Below are positions 29,951-36,275 of a stretch of DNA of 36,275 nucleotides, piece after piece. Position numbers and translations under genes: made by a program. The DNA is from Candidatus Omnitrophota bacterium (GTDB taxonomy: Bacteria > Omnitrophota > Koll11 > Tantalellales > Tantalellaceae): the NCBI GenBank assembly GCA_015231715.1, contig JADGBB010000009.1, positions 1 through 36,275 on the forward strand, read 5' to 3'. Each line of letters starts with the position of its first letter. Positions within the stretch are counted from its first letter, which is position 1. The notes under the pieces are model-generated. The model had not been told where the DNA came from, did not search any database, and worked only from the letters and a program-made list of their open reading frames with translations.

Positions 29951-30351
29951 ATAAGAAAAGGCTAATAGAATTAGTAGTTTCAACTTTTACATTGGTATTT
30001 GCACCAATTTCTTTATGGATATCTACAGTGCTAGCCCGTGATGTTTGGTTTAAGTTTTTTATAATAGAAAAACACCCTGGACAAAAAGCATTTATGTTGT
30101 TTACTTCTATCAGATATGGGTTGTTAGCTATTATTAGCTTGGTTTGGTTGCTATCTAGTATCTCAATCTTGATAGAGAAAAGATTGCTTTTAATTAATGT
30201 AAAAATGTTCTCGTTCATAACACTTGTTTTTTGTGTTGTGTCTGCAAGTGGTTTTTTGTTTAATATGTTTGATTTATATGTGCTTTCATTTGTGTATATG
30301 CCAGTACTTATACCTATATCGTTATATTATATTTTTAGAAAGGGTAATTAG
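29947..30351 (+). CDS. Four-helix membrane protein (134 aa), array 2
   Basis: Four transmembrane segments: LVVSTFTLVFAPISLWIS, YGLLAIISLVWLLSSISILI, MFSFITLVFCVVSASGFLF and LSFVYMPVLIPISLYYIF. Short loops, basic N-terminus (MNKKRL). No family recognised. The start overlaps the stop of the 38-aa ORF. Its TAG stop lies in the repeated border sequence AATTAGAACTTTAAGGGAGA that precedes the DUF6132 gene. Confidence 0.6.
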   Translation: MNKKRLIELVVSTFTLVFAPISLWISTVLARDVWFKFFIIEKHPGQKAFMLFTSIRYGLLAIISLVWLLSSISILIEKRLLLINVKMFSFITLVFCVVSASGFLFNMFDLYVLSFVYMPVLIPISLYYIFRKGN

Positions 30352-30369
30352 AACTTTAAGGGAGAAATA

Positions 30370-30531
30370 ATGATTAAGATAATACTAGGTGTTGTAATAG
30401 GTGGAGGTATAGGATTTGCAATAGGATATTACGGTAAGTGTGTTTCAGGTACTTGTCCGATGACTAGTAATCCAATTATTAGCACGGTCTTAGGGGCTTG
30501 TTTCGGTGCGATGATTACAATGATGAAATAG
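30370..30531 (+). CDS. DUF6132-like small membrane protein (53 aa), array 2
   Basis: MIKIILGVVIGGGIGFAIGY then YGKCVSGTCPMTSNP and a second hydrophobic helix (ISTVLGACFGAMITM). It is a close paralogue of 16561-16731. GGGAGAAATA precedes the ATG. It is the last gene of the array. The next 115 bp hold no gene that I recognise. Confidence 0.75.
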   Translation: MIKIILGVVIGGGIGFAIGYYGKCVSGTCPMTSNPIISTVLGACFGAMITMMK

Positions 30532-30646
30532 TTGGTTGGGGGGAGAACTGAGATATAAAAAAAAGGCAAAAAAATTACTGCGGAACATAAATATAAAATA
30601 AAAACCTGGCTCGGAGAAAAACAACAAATATAAAATAGGAGTTTTA

Positions 30647-31300
30647 ATGGATGTAAAGATAAATGCGAAACTTAATGGAAGGTATTTATCCGATAACTCG
30701 ATAAGATTAGAACTAATTAATGAAGCATATAAAAAATATTTAGAAATAGAGCAAAAAAAATTTGAAATAGAAAAAGATATGATTGATGAGCATACTAAGT
30801 TTTATTTGAATGGGTATGGAAACGATATACAGCTTATTAATTGTTTATCAGAGGTTATGTTTCGTAGCAGAGAATTATTAGATTCATTATTGTGGATGCT
30901 AAACAAGATAACCAAAGGCAAAACATCAAAAAATTTTCTGAAATTTTCTAAGGCTTTGATGAATGGGGAGTATGATGAATTTGAAATTGGAATTTTGGAA
31001 GTATTAAAGGCCAATATTTCATTTATTTTTCATATAAGGAAAATAAGGAACGAAATAAAGAATAAACCCTCGAATATTAAGTTTAGAATAGTAACAGACC
31101 ACTTACAGTGTTATTTTGAACTACCAATAAAGAGTGATGAAAAAGAGTTTATCAGTAAATATATAGTTTTTAAGAATAAAGAAGAAGGTCTCAATAAAGG
31201 TGCATATTTTTGTACTTTAAAACTAAAACAATGGTTTCTTGATTTAATGGGATTTTGGGACCATATTTTTAGAATTATCAAGAATGACTCTCGAATATAA
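30647..31300 (+). CDS. Hypothetical helical protein with degenerate HEPN-like motif (217 aa)
   Basis: Mostly alpha-helical: KKYLEIEQKKFEIEKDMIDE, SEVMFRSRELLDSLLWMLNK, then FIFHIRKIRNEIKNKPSNIK. RNEIKN resembles the RNxxKH of HEPN-like Cthe_2314 proteins with the His lost, so it is probably a scaffold or inactive relative. The C-terminal WFLDLMGFWDHIFRII is hydrophobic but short. ATAGGAG precedes the start. A stem ACTGCC/GGCAGT (about 31311-31346) follows the gene. Confidence 0.5.
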   Translation: MDVKINAKLNGRYLSDNSIRLELINEAYKKYLEIEQKKFEIEKDMIDEHTKFYLNGYGNDIQLINCLSEVMFRSRELLDSLLWMLNKITKGKTSKNFLKFSKALMNGEYDEFEIGILEVLKANISFIFHIRKIRNEIKNKPSNIKFRIVTDHLQCYFELPIKSDEKEFISKYIVFKNKEEGLNKGAYFCTLKLKQWFLDLMGFWDHIFRIIKNDSRI

Positions 31301-31394
31301 TAGTCTTAGTACTGCCTTTAACTTAAATAGTGTAAATGGGGGCAGTTTAGTAATTAGTAAATATAAATAAGTTTTAAATTTTGAAGTGAGGGGT

Positions 31395-31772
31395 ATGAGT
31401 GACAAGAAAACAACAGTCGATGATTTGAAAACCAAAGTAAAAAAATTTGTCAAAGATAGAGATTGGGAGCAGTTTCACTCACCTAAAAATTTAGCTATGT
31501 CGATAGCGATAGAGGCAGCTGAACTGATGGAGAAGTTTCAGTGGGGAACAATTGAGGAATCCAAGAAGCTGACTACTATGAAAAAGGATAAAAGAGAGAT
31601 TGAAGATGAGTTAGCAGATATCGTTATTTATTGCCTAGATTTCTGTGATTTGTATAACATCGATTTAAGTGGAGCTATTACAAAGAAGTTAAATCACAAC
31701 AAAAAAAAGTATCCTGTTGATAAGGTAAAGGGTAATATACATAAGTACACACATTATAATAAGATTTCATAG
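31395..31772 (+). CDS. MazG-like nucleotide pyrophosphohydrolase
   Basis: 125 residues. It hydrolyses (d)NTPs to monophosphates. The all-helical MazG motif is complete, with E40-A-A-E43 in AIEAAELMEKFQW and E72-L-A-D75 in EDELADIVIY, which bind Mg2+. The short single-domain form resembles the dCTPase/RS21 type. Start 31395 follows GTGAGGGG; the GTG at 31386 is part of that site. In phage or defence settings these enzymes alter nucleotide pools. It lies next to the restriction-modification genes but probably has its own transcript. Confidence 0.85.
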   Translation: MSDKKTTVDDLKTKVKKFVKDRDWEQFHSPKNLAMSIAIEAAELMEKFQWGTIEESKKLTTMKKDKREIEDELADIVIYCLDFCDLYNIDLSGAITKKLNHNKKKYPVDKVKGNIHKYTHYNKIS

Positions 31773-31920
31773 GATGTTATCACAAAGTATCTTTATGTGA
31801 ACTATTATTCTTTTACAAAAGCTTGACCTTCTCCCTATAAAAATTGTAATGTTCAATTTGTGAGTTTACTAAAAATAGAGAGTAATACGGAAGTGTATTT
31901 AAAATAAACTAAAAAAATGG

Positions 31921-31949
31921 TTTATCATGCTTAATTTCTTAGCTATAAT
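31921..31949 (+). promoter_or_regulatory. Promoter of the vsr-methylase operon, probably leaderless
   Basis: A perfect TATAAT (31944-31949) lies 5 bp before the vsr ATG (31955), with a weak TTTATC (31921-31926) 17 bp upstream. The expected start of transcription coincides with the ATG, and no Shine-Dalgarno is seen. A second candidate (TTGACC at about 31823) lies further upstream. The 182-bp gap after the MazG gene is otherwise empty. Confidence 0.5.
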
Positions 31950-31954
31950 AGAAC

Positions 31955-32371
31955 ATGGTTGATACAGTATCTAAAAAGCTTAGAAGCTGGAATATGTCGC
32001 GAATAAAAGCAGCTGATACTGCACCTGAACTAAGGGTGAGGAAGGTGCTACATCGTGAGGGCTACAGATATGGATTACATAACAAAAATTTGAAAGGCAA
32101 ACCCGATTTAGTGTTTAGAAAATATAAAACAGTTGTTTTTGTTAATGGGTGTTTTTGGCACCATCATAAGGGTTGCAAAAGAGCGAATTTACCTAAAAGT
32201 AATCAAGAGTATTGGATAAAAAAGATAGAAGGAAATATTCAAAGAGATAAGGAAAACAGGGAAAATTTAAAAAAACTGAATTGGACTATTGTAACAATTT
32301 GGGAGTGTCAAACCTATTCAGACAAAACTATAATAAGGCTCTTCGAAAAAGGAATCAAAGCAAATGGATAA
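31955..32371 (+). CDS. vsr: Very short patch repair endonuclease
   Basis: A 138-aa Vsr nuclease that nicks 5' of T in T:G mismatches arising from deaminated 5-methylcytosine. Signature features are RSWNMSRIKAADTAPELRVR, catalytic D51 in GKPDLVF, the zinc/metal region VNGCFWHHHKGC (C66, H69-H71, C74) and the end WTIVTIWECQ (C118). Full length. The stop overlaps the methylase start by 8 bp, so the two are coupled, as expected for a repair enzyme serving the methylase. Probably leaderless. Confidence 0.93.
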   Translation: MVDTVSKKLRSWNMSRIKAADTAPELRVRKVLHREGYRYGLHNKNLKGKPDLVFRKYKTVVFVNGCFWHHHKGCKRANLPKSNQEYWIKKIEGNIQRDKENRENLKKLNWTIVTIWECQTYSDKTIIRLFEKGIKANG

Positions 32372-33428
32372 AGAAAATTCAAAAAAGTCTTATACGGTAG
32401 GCAGTTTATTTGCAGGTGTTGGAGGAATCTGTTTGGGATTTCAACAAGCTGGATTTGATGTGCTATGGGCGAATGAATGGGATAGCAAGGCTTGTGAAAC
32501 ATACCGAAAAAACTTTAAACATAAATTGTATGAGGGAGATATACATGATGTAGATGCAAAAAAGGTGCCCAAGGTCGATGTAATAACTTCTGGATTTCCC
32601 TGCCAGGCCTTTTCAATAGCGGGTTATAGAAAAGGATTCCATGATGAACGAGGTGATTTATTTTTTGAGACTATGAGGTTTATAAATGAGGTTAAACCTA
32701 AAGCTTTTTTGTTGGAGAATGTTAAAAACTTAGCATCGCACGATAAAGGGAATACCATTAAAGTAATTGAAGAGTTTGTAAAAATGGGCAGTAAATATTC
32801 GTATTTACCGATTGTTTTGAACAGCATGAGTTATGGTAATGTTCCTCAAAATAGAGAGAGAATATATATCGTTGGATTTAGGGGAGAGGCTGATTATTGG
32901 GGGGATATGGATTATGATAATATTTGCACAAAAGTTTTTAATTTCCCTAAACCAATCAAGCAGGTTCGCACTATAAAAGACATTATTGAAAATAAGAAAG
33001 TAGATGAAAAATATTATTATGAGAGATACAGCGGAATAAATAAATCCATGTATGATATGCTGTGTGGCCAAATGACAAATCCGAACTCAGTTTATCAGTG
33101 GAGAAGAATTTATGTCAGAGAAAATAAGAGTGGTGTGTGTCCAACACTGACAGCTAATATGGGAACAGGAGGCCATAATGTACCGTTAATCAAAGACGGA
33201 ACAGGAATAAGAAAGTTTACTCCTCGTGAATGTGCTCGGCTTCAAGGGTTTCCTGATAGCTTTATACTTACAAAAGATATGGCAGATAGCCATTTGTATA
33301 AGCAGATGGGCAATTCTGTGACAGTACCAGTAATTAGAAGAATAGCAGAACAAATTAGGATTGCGCTTGATGCAAAATATAAAGGAATTTCTTTGAAAGA
33401 AAAGAACATGGAAAAAATCAGAGTATAA
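32364..33428 (+). CDS. DNA (cytosine-5) methyltransferase of a type II system
   Basis: 354 residues with all the main motifs in order: I FAGVGG (16-21, SAM binding), IV SGFPCQAFS with catalytic C80, VI LLENV (116-120), VIII QNRERIYIVGF, IX RKFTPRECARLQGFP and X KQMGNSVTVPV. It methylates C5 of cytosine at an unknown site; if the neighbouring nuclease is Bsp6I-like the site may be GCNGC. The target-recognition region (~190-270) is short. It is coupled to vsr upstream and followed 1 bp later by a DNA glycosylase. Confidence 0.93.
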   Translation: MDKENSKKSYTVGSLFAGVGGICLGFQQAGFDVLWANEWDSKACETYRKNFKHKLYEGDIHDVDAKKVPKVDVITSGFPCQAFSIAGYRKGFHDERGDLFFETMRFINEVKPKAFLLENVKNLASHDKGNTIKVIEEFVKMGSKYSYLPIVLNSMSYGNVPQNRERIYIVGFRGEADYWGDMDYDNICTKVFNFPKPIKQVRTIKDIIENKKVDEKYYYERYSGINKSMYDMLCGQMTNPNSVYQWRRIYVRENKSGVCPTLTANMGTGGHNVPLIKDGTGIRKFTPRECARLQGFPDSFILTKDMADSHLYKQMGNSVTVPVIRRIAEQIRIALDAKYKGISLKEKNMEKIRV

Positions 33429-33429
33429 A

Positions 33430-34098
33430 TTGGAAGAAGTTCTTCTGGAAATATTTGACAAGCTTCTTAAATCTTATGGTCCCCGTAAATGGTGGCCGGC
33501 TCGCACTAGGTTTGAAGTCATTGTAGGAGCAATATTAGTACAGAATGTATCTTGGAAAAACGCTAAAAAAGCTATTGATAATTTAAAACATCACGGCTTA
33601 TTATCTCCCGAAGCTATAATTTCTGTAAAAGAGAAAACACTTGCAACTTACATAATATCTTCAAGGTTTTACAATCAAAAAGCTAGAAAACTTAAAGCAT
33701 TCTGCAAGTATCTTGAAAAAGAATATTGCGGATCCATTAGTAAAATGTTTGCCAACGATACCGATGATTTGAGAAAAGAATTATTAAGCATTAATGGTAT
33801 CGGCAAAGAGACGGCAGACAGTATATTACTCTACGCAGGAAGAAAACTTTCTTTTGTCTCAGATTCTTATACTAAGAGGTTTATTGAAAGATACAATTTG
33901 CTTAAAGGTGAATTGAATTATGACATTATAAGATCTTTTTTCACAAACAATTTACCTGAGGATTTATACTTATATAACGAGTATCATGCTTTGATAGTTC
34001 ATCATTGCTACTCGACATGCAAGTCGATACCTTTATGCAATGAATGTCCTGTTAAATCTATCTCTTCTAAAAATATGTGTGCATTTGGATCTAAGTGA
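33430..34098 (+). CDS. HhH-GPD DNA glycosylase (endonuclease III-like, MagIII/TDG type)
   Basis: 222 residues. The helix-hairpin-helix is LLSINGIGKETAD (118-130) and the catalytic Asp is D145 in SDSYTKR. At the place of the endonuclease III lyase lysine there is E126 (GIGKET), so it is probably a monofunctional glycosylase. Iron-sulfur cysteines are C197, C203, C206 and C217, with looser spacing than in Nth. It starts with TTG one base after the methylase stop, so the two are co-transcribed. Linkage to a 5mC methylase suggests removal of T from T:G mismatches, as in the Mig glycosylase paired with M.MthTI; 3-methyladenine or other substrates remain possible. Confidence 0.85.
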   Translation: MEEVLLEIFDKLLKSYGPRKWWPARTRFEVIVGAILVQNVSWKNAKKAIDNLKHHGLLSPEAIISVKEKTLATYIISSRFYNQKARKLKAFCKYLEKEYCGSISKMFANDTDDLRKELLSINGIGKETADSILLYAGRKLSFVSDSYTKRFIERYNLLKGELNYDIIRSFFTNNLPEDLYLYNEYHALIVHHCYSTCKSIPLCNECPVKSISSKNMCAFGSK

Positions 34099-34104
34099 AA
34101 GATT

Positions 34105-34668
34105 TTACGGGGATAGTTTGCCGGTTTTTATTGGGGAGAGGTTTTTGGCTTGGATAATTTCTTTATAAATGCTGAATCTCGGTCTTTTACCTTGTAACTG
34201 TTGGTCTTTTAATGTCTGATTGGCATTAACTTTGTGGTTGTATATGTCATAATTGTCTATAAGATACACATCAAAAGTTCCATCCCAATTTCCATCTCTA
34301 TAAAAATCGCAAAAATATATTCTGTCCCATACTGACTTCGGTCCAAAAGAGGTCAAATCAGGGAGGACGCTACATGCTTTTACTTGTATTCTAGATTGGT
34401 TGGACAGGTCATAACAATCGAAAGATGTGTTTGCACCTGGAATAGAACTAGTTAGTCTTGCAGTTTGCATTTCAAGACAAAAAGCTGCCTCAGAAAGCCC
34501 CTCTGGAAGATTTACTCCTCTAGAGCCTAAAGATGCGAGTTTCTTTGACAAAGTTCTCCAATGAATGTAAAGATGATAAAGCTCTTTTCTGTCTGATTCT
34601 TCAAAAATTTGAAGTTCTGCTGTGAAAGTTCCATTGGGTAAAACAATATTGTGTTTCTCAATTTTCAT
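34105..34668 (-). CDS. Type II restriction endonuclease, Bsp6I-like
   Basis: 187 residues, convergent with the methylase operon (6 bp from the glycosylase stop). SRGVNLPEGLSEAAFCLEM resembles the Bsp6I family (recognition GCNGC) as I remember it. A PD-(D/E)xK-like site is visible: E60, D84 (SFDCYD) and Q95-V-K97 (RIQVKA), with Gln replacing the usual second acid. It would cut unmethylated DNA. No C-protein gene is visible. The promoter on the minus strand (beyond 34668) was not identified with confidence. Confidence 0.75.
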   Translation of the reverse strand: MKIEKHNIVLPNGTFTAELQIFEESDRKELYHLYIHWRTLSKKLASLGSRGVNLPEGLSEAAFCLEMQTARLTSSIPGANTSFDCYDLSNQSRIQVKACSVLPDLTSFGPKSVWDRIYFCDFYRDGNWDGTFDVYLIDNYDIYNHKVNANQTLKDQQLQGKRPRFSIYKEIIQAKNLSPIKTGKLSP

Positions 34669-35252
34669 GAGATGAGTTTATCATTAAATGCTATAGATTG
34701 GAAGAAAAAATAAATTGAAAATAGAATGGAGAAGTTCCGATGTAATAATATTTCTGGAATAGTGCTCTTCTAACCGTAACAATATAGATTTCTTTTTTTG
34801 ACGGGGAATAAAGTACAGGCTATGGCTTTCAATTATATATTTTTTAATAAGAAACTAATCCGTCAGAATATAGTATCGGTTTATTAAACCGTCTACCAAA
34901 GTAGCTAATCAAAGTATATTATTACCTGTAATCCTTATCAATTAAGCTTTTCAAAGAAATTAACTAGTCTGATGATTTTAAAATAATTAGTCTGGGGACT
35001 AACAAGGGACGGATTCTTGTTCAAAATCTAGTATTTCCACCGCTTTCTTCTGATGGCTTGGGGACAGATGGGAGTTATGGTTTATAAAAAAGTCCGTATA
35101 GATCGAATTACAGACAAAATATCCTACGGATTCTAATGATCTTGTGTAAACTGATCAGGTTGAGATTCGTGGCTGACTAGGTTATATTGAAGGATAGGAT
35201 GTTAAAAACCATAAAAATTAATATTCAAGGTGACATTCAAGATGACAATACG
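34669..35252. other. Gene-free AT-rich stretch
   Basis: No open frame with a ribosome-binding site or recognisable product. Fragments such as TGGGGAC (34993, 35058) and an inverted pair TCCGTA (about 35093)/TACGGA (about 35134) may be repeat relics. It should contain the promoter of the minus-strand endonuclease near its left end. Confidence 0.5.
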
Positions 35253-35281
35253 TTGACGCATGGGTATGATAGGCTTATAAT
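35253..35281 (+). promoter_or_regulatory. Strong orphan sigma70 promoter
   Basis: TTGACG (35253-35258), 17 bp and TATAAT (35276-35281). Only a short open frame lies downstream. Confidence 0.6.
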
Positions 35282-35308
35282 ATGGTACAAAATGTAAATG
35301 AACTATTT

Positions 35309-35440
35309 ATGTCTAAAATTGAACAATTCCTTATAGGTGAAGAAGTTGTGAAAACTATTATAATTTATTCATATATTGTCCGTCGTTTTTGCAGGGGGAA
35401 AAAGATACTTTCTTCAAGTTTGGGTGGCAATGAAAAATAA
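35309..35440 (+). CDS. Possible small basic protein (43 aa)
   Basis: MSKIEQFLIGEEVVKTIIIY leads to SYIVRRFCRGKKILSSSLGG. The frame is open from ATG 35282, but that codon lies at the -10 box; 35309 is the first ATG inside the expected transcript. No Shine-Dalgarno. It could be a relic or the body of a small RNA. Confidence 0.25.
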   Translation: MSKIEQFLIGEEVVKTIIIYSYIVRRFCRGKKILSSSLGGNEK

Positions 35441-35521
35441 AGCCGGAGGATTTAGAAGATTTCATTAAAAACCGTAGAAATTACTAGGAGTATTGAATGT
35501 TAGTAAATTTTATAAAAAAGC

Positions 35522-35550
35522 TTGAATTACATAAAGGCTTAAGGTATACT
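35522..35550 (+). promoter_or_regulatory. Promoter of the AbiF-associated RNA
   Basis: TTGAAT (35522-35527), 17 bp and TATACT (35545-35550), with transcription expected to start near 35557, just before the hairpin RNA. Confidence 0.7.
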
Positions 35551-35556
35551 ACATTT

Positions 35557-35617
35557 AACATACCCGCCACGCCTCTTAGTCTTCGGGCTAATGCGCATTT
35601 TGGGCGGGTTTTTTATT
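35557..35617 (+). ncRNA. Small hairpin RNA upstream of the AbiF-type gene
   Basis: A ~60-nt transcript is defined by a good promoter and a terminator. ACCCGCC (35562-35568) pairs with GGGCGGGT (35602-35609) and is followed by TTTTTT. Inside, TTAG/CTAA encloses a short loop (TCTTCGGG), leaving TGCGCATTTT unpaired. Abi_2/AbiF genes are known to be preceded by a conserved RNA (the abiF motif), and position and shape fit; I cannot confirm the match to that consensus. It could be the antitoxin or guide-like partner of the HEPN protein, or an attenuator. Confidence 0.6.
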
Positions 35618-35632
35618 TTATATGTGGGTGTT

Positions 35633-36275
35633 ATGGAAAAATATAATAAACCCCCTCTTCCATGCGATAAACAAATTGAGTTACTTGCCATTCGTGGTCT
35701 ACTGATATCTAATCGTGAAAAAGCCGAACAATTTTTAAGCCAAGTTAATTATTATCGCTTCAGCGCATATTGCTTACCGTTTGAAATTAGGCGCCATGAA
35801 TTTCATTCCGACGTAACTTTTGAAAAAATCCAAAAATTGTATGAATTTGATAGAAGACTCCGGTTTTTAATAGACGAAGCGCTTGAGGTTGTAGAGATAT
35901 CCGTTCGTACCGCTGTTTCCTATTATCTTGCGAATAAATATGGTGCGTTTGCTCACGAAGACGATAAAAATTTTTTTAATAAGAAAAAACATACTGAATG
36001 GCTTGTAAAAATTCATGAAGAAATCAATCGATCAAAAGAAACATTCGTTGATCACTATAAAAATAAATATGAAGGTTTTCCTCAGATTCCCATTTGGATG
36101 GCTGTCGAAGTTATGTCTTTCGGAGCGCTATCTCAACTTTATCACAATTTACTTCGTATTGATCAAATAAGCATCGCCAAAAATATGGGGTACCATTCAT
36201 CTGTAATTTCTTCGTGGCTTCATACTTTTACTTATACCCGCAACATTTGTGCTCACCATAGTAGAATATGGAACA
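35633..36275 (+). CDS. abiF: Abi_2/AbiF-type HEPN abortive-infection protein (3' end outside window)
   Basis: The first 214 residues are present; the gene runs off the window. MEKYNKPPLPCDKQIELLAI, LISNREKAEQFLSQVNYYRF and FDRRLRFLIDEALEVVEISV are characteristic of the Abi_2 family. The HEPN RNase motif R203-N204-x3-H208 (TRNICAHH) is intact, and an upstream Arg/Glu pair (E89, R92) lies on the facing helix. Abi_2 proteins stop phage growth by RNA cleavage, acting as toxins. The ATG at 35633 lies 16 bp after the RNA terminator; the Shine-Dalgarno (GGGTG) is weak, so expression may depend on read-through of that hairpin. Confidence 0.88.
   Translation, partial: MEKYNKPPLPCDKQIELLAIRGLLISNREKAEQFLSQVNYYRFSAYCLPFEIRRHEFHSDVTFEKIQKLYEFDRRLRFLIDEALEVVEISVRTAVSYYLANKYGAFAHEDDKNFFNKKKHTEWLVKIHEEINRSKETFVDHYKNKYEGFPQIPIWMAVEVMSFGALSQLYHNLLRIDQISIAKNMGYHSSVISSWLHTFTYTRNICAHHSRIWN

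Overview
The window reads as a stretch of a low-GC bacterial chromosome, or metagenomic contig, dominated by accessory DNA. The best taxonomic hint is the long exported protein at 348-4838. Its signal peptide ends in NSVCYGLAP, a style I associate with Candidatus Omnitrophota (OP3), together with many small secreted or membrane proteins. This assignment is an inference from memory of such proteins, not a database result.

Left part (1-12700). A probable transposase tail is followed by the ~1500-residue exported protein. Next comes a REP-associated (RAYT) transposase unit, bounded by a perfect 28-bp inverted repeat and wedged between two convergent stop codons. A Ca2+/Na+ exchanger with a DUF502-like relic follows. 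A putative structured RNA driven by a tRNA-type promoter precedes a PAS/PAS/PAS/PocR hybrid histidine kinase, whose last codons are made by a REP-like repeat. Then come a three-gene HipBST toxin-antitoxin locus with repeated operators and a nucleotidyltransferase with a small coupled partner.

Integrated element (12761-25312). A 44-bp copy of the 5' half of tRNA-Ser(GCU) at the left and the intact tRNA at the right delimit a ~12.5 kb element. From left to right it has iteron-like repeats, a PLD-like protein, an array of small membrane-protein genes, a SIR2-domain protein overlapping a broken HEPN-like gene, a MerR-like regulator, an SF3 (D5-type) helicase, small and large terminase subunits, an excisionase-like protein, a ribbon-helix-helix protein and a tyrosine integrase. 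No capsid, portal or tail gene is visible, so it resembles a phage satellite carrying accessory, probably defensive, cargo.

Right part (25366-36275). An inverted third fragment of the same tRNA indicates repeated use of this site. It is followed by a zinc-finger protein and a second array of small secreted or membrane genes that is partly paralogous to the array inside the satellite. Shared parts are the leader hairpin, a 38-aa ORF, an IKKIIAR membrane protein and a DUF6132 protein. Next come a HEPN-like hypothetical, a MazG-type pyrophosphohydrolase, and a type II restriction-modification cluster (Vsr, cytosine-5 methylase, HhH glycosylase and a convergent Bsp6I-like endonuclease). The window ends inside an Abi_2/AbiF-type HEPN gene preceded by its own promoter and a ~60-nt hairpin RNA.

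Taken together, 10.4-12.7 kb and 12.8-36 kb look like a defence and mobile-element island built around tRNA-Ser. The least familiar part is the pair of duplicated, shuffled small-gene arrays.
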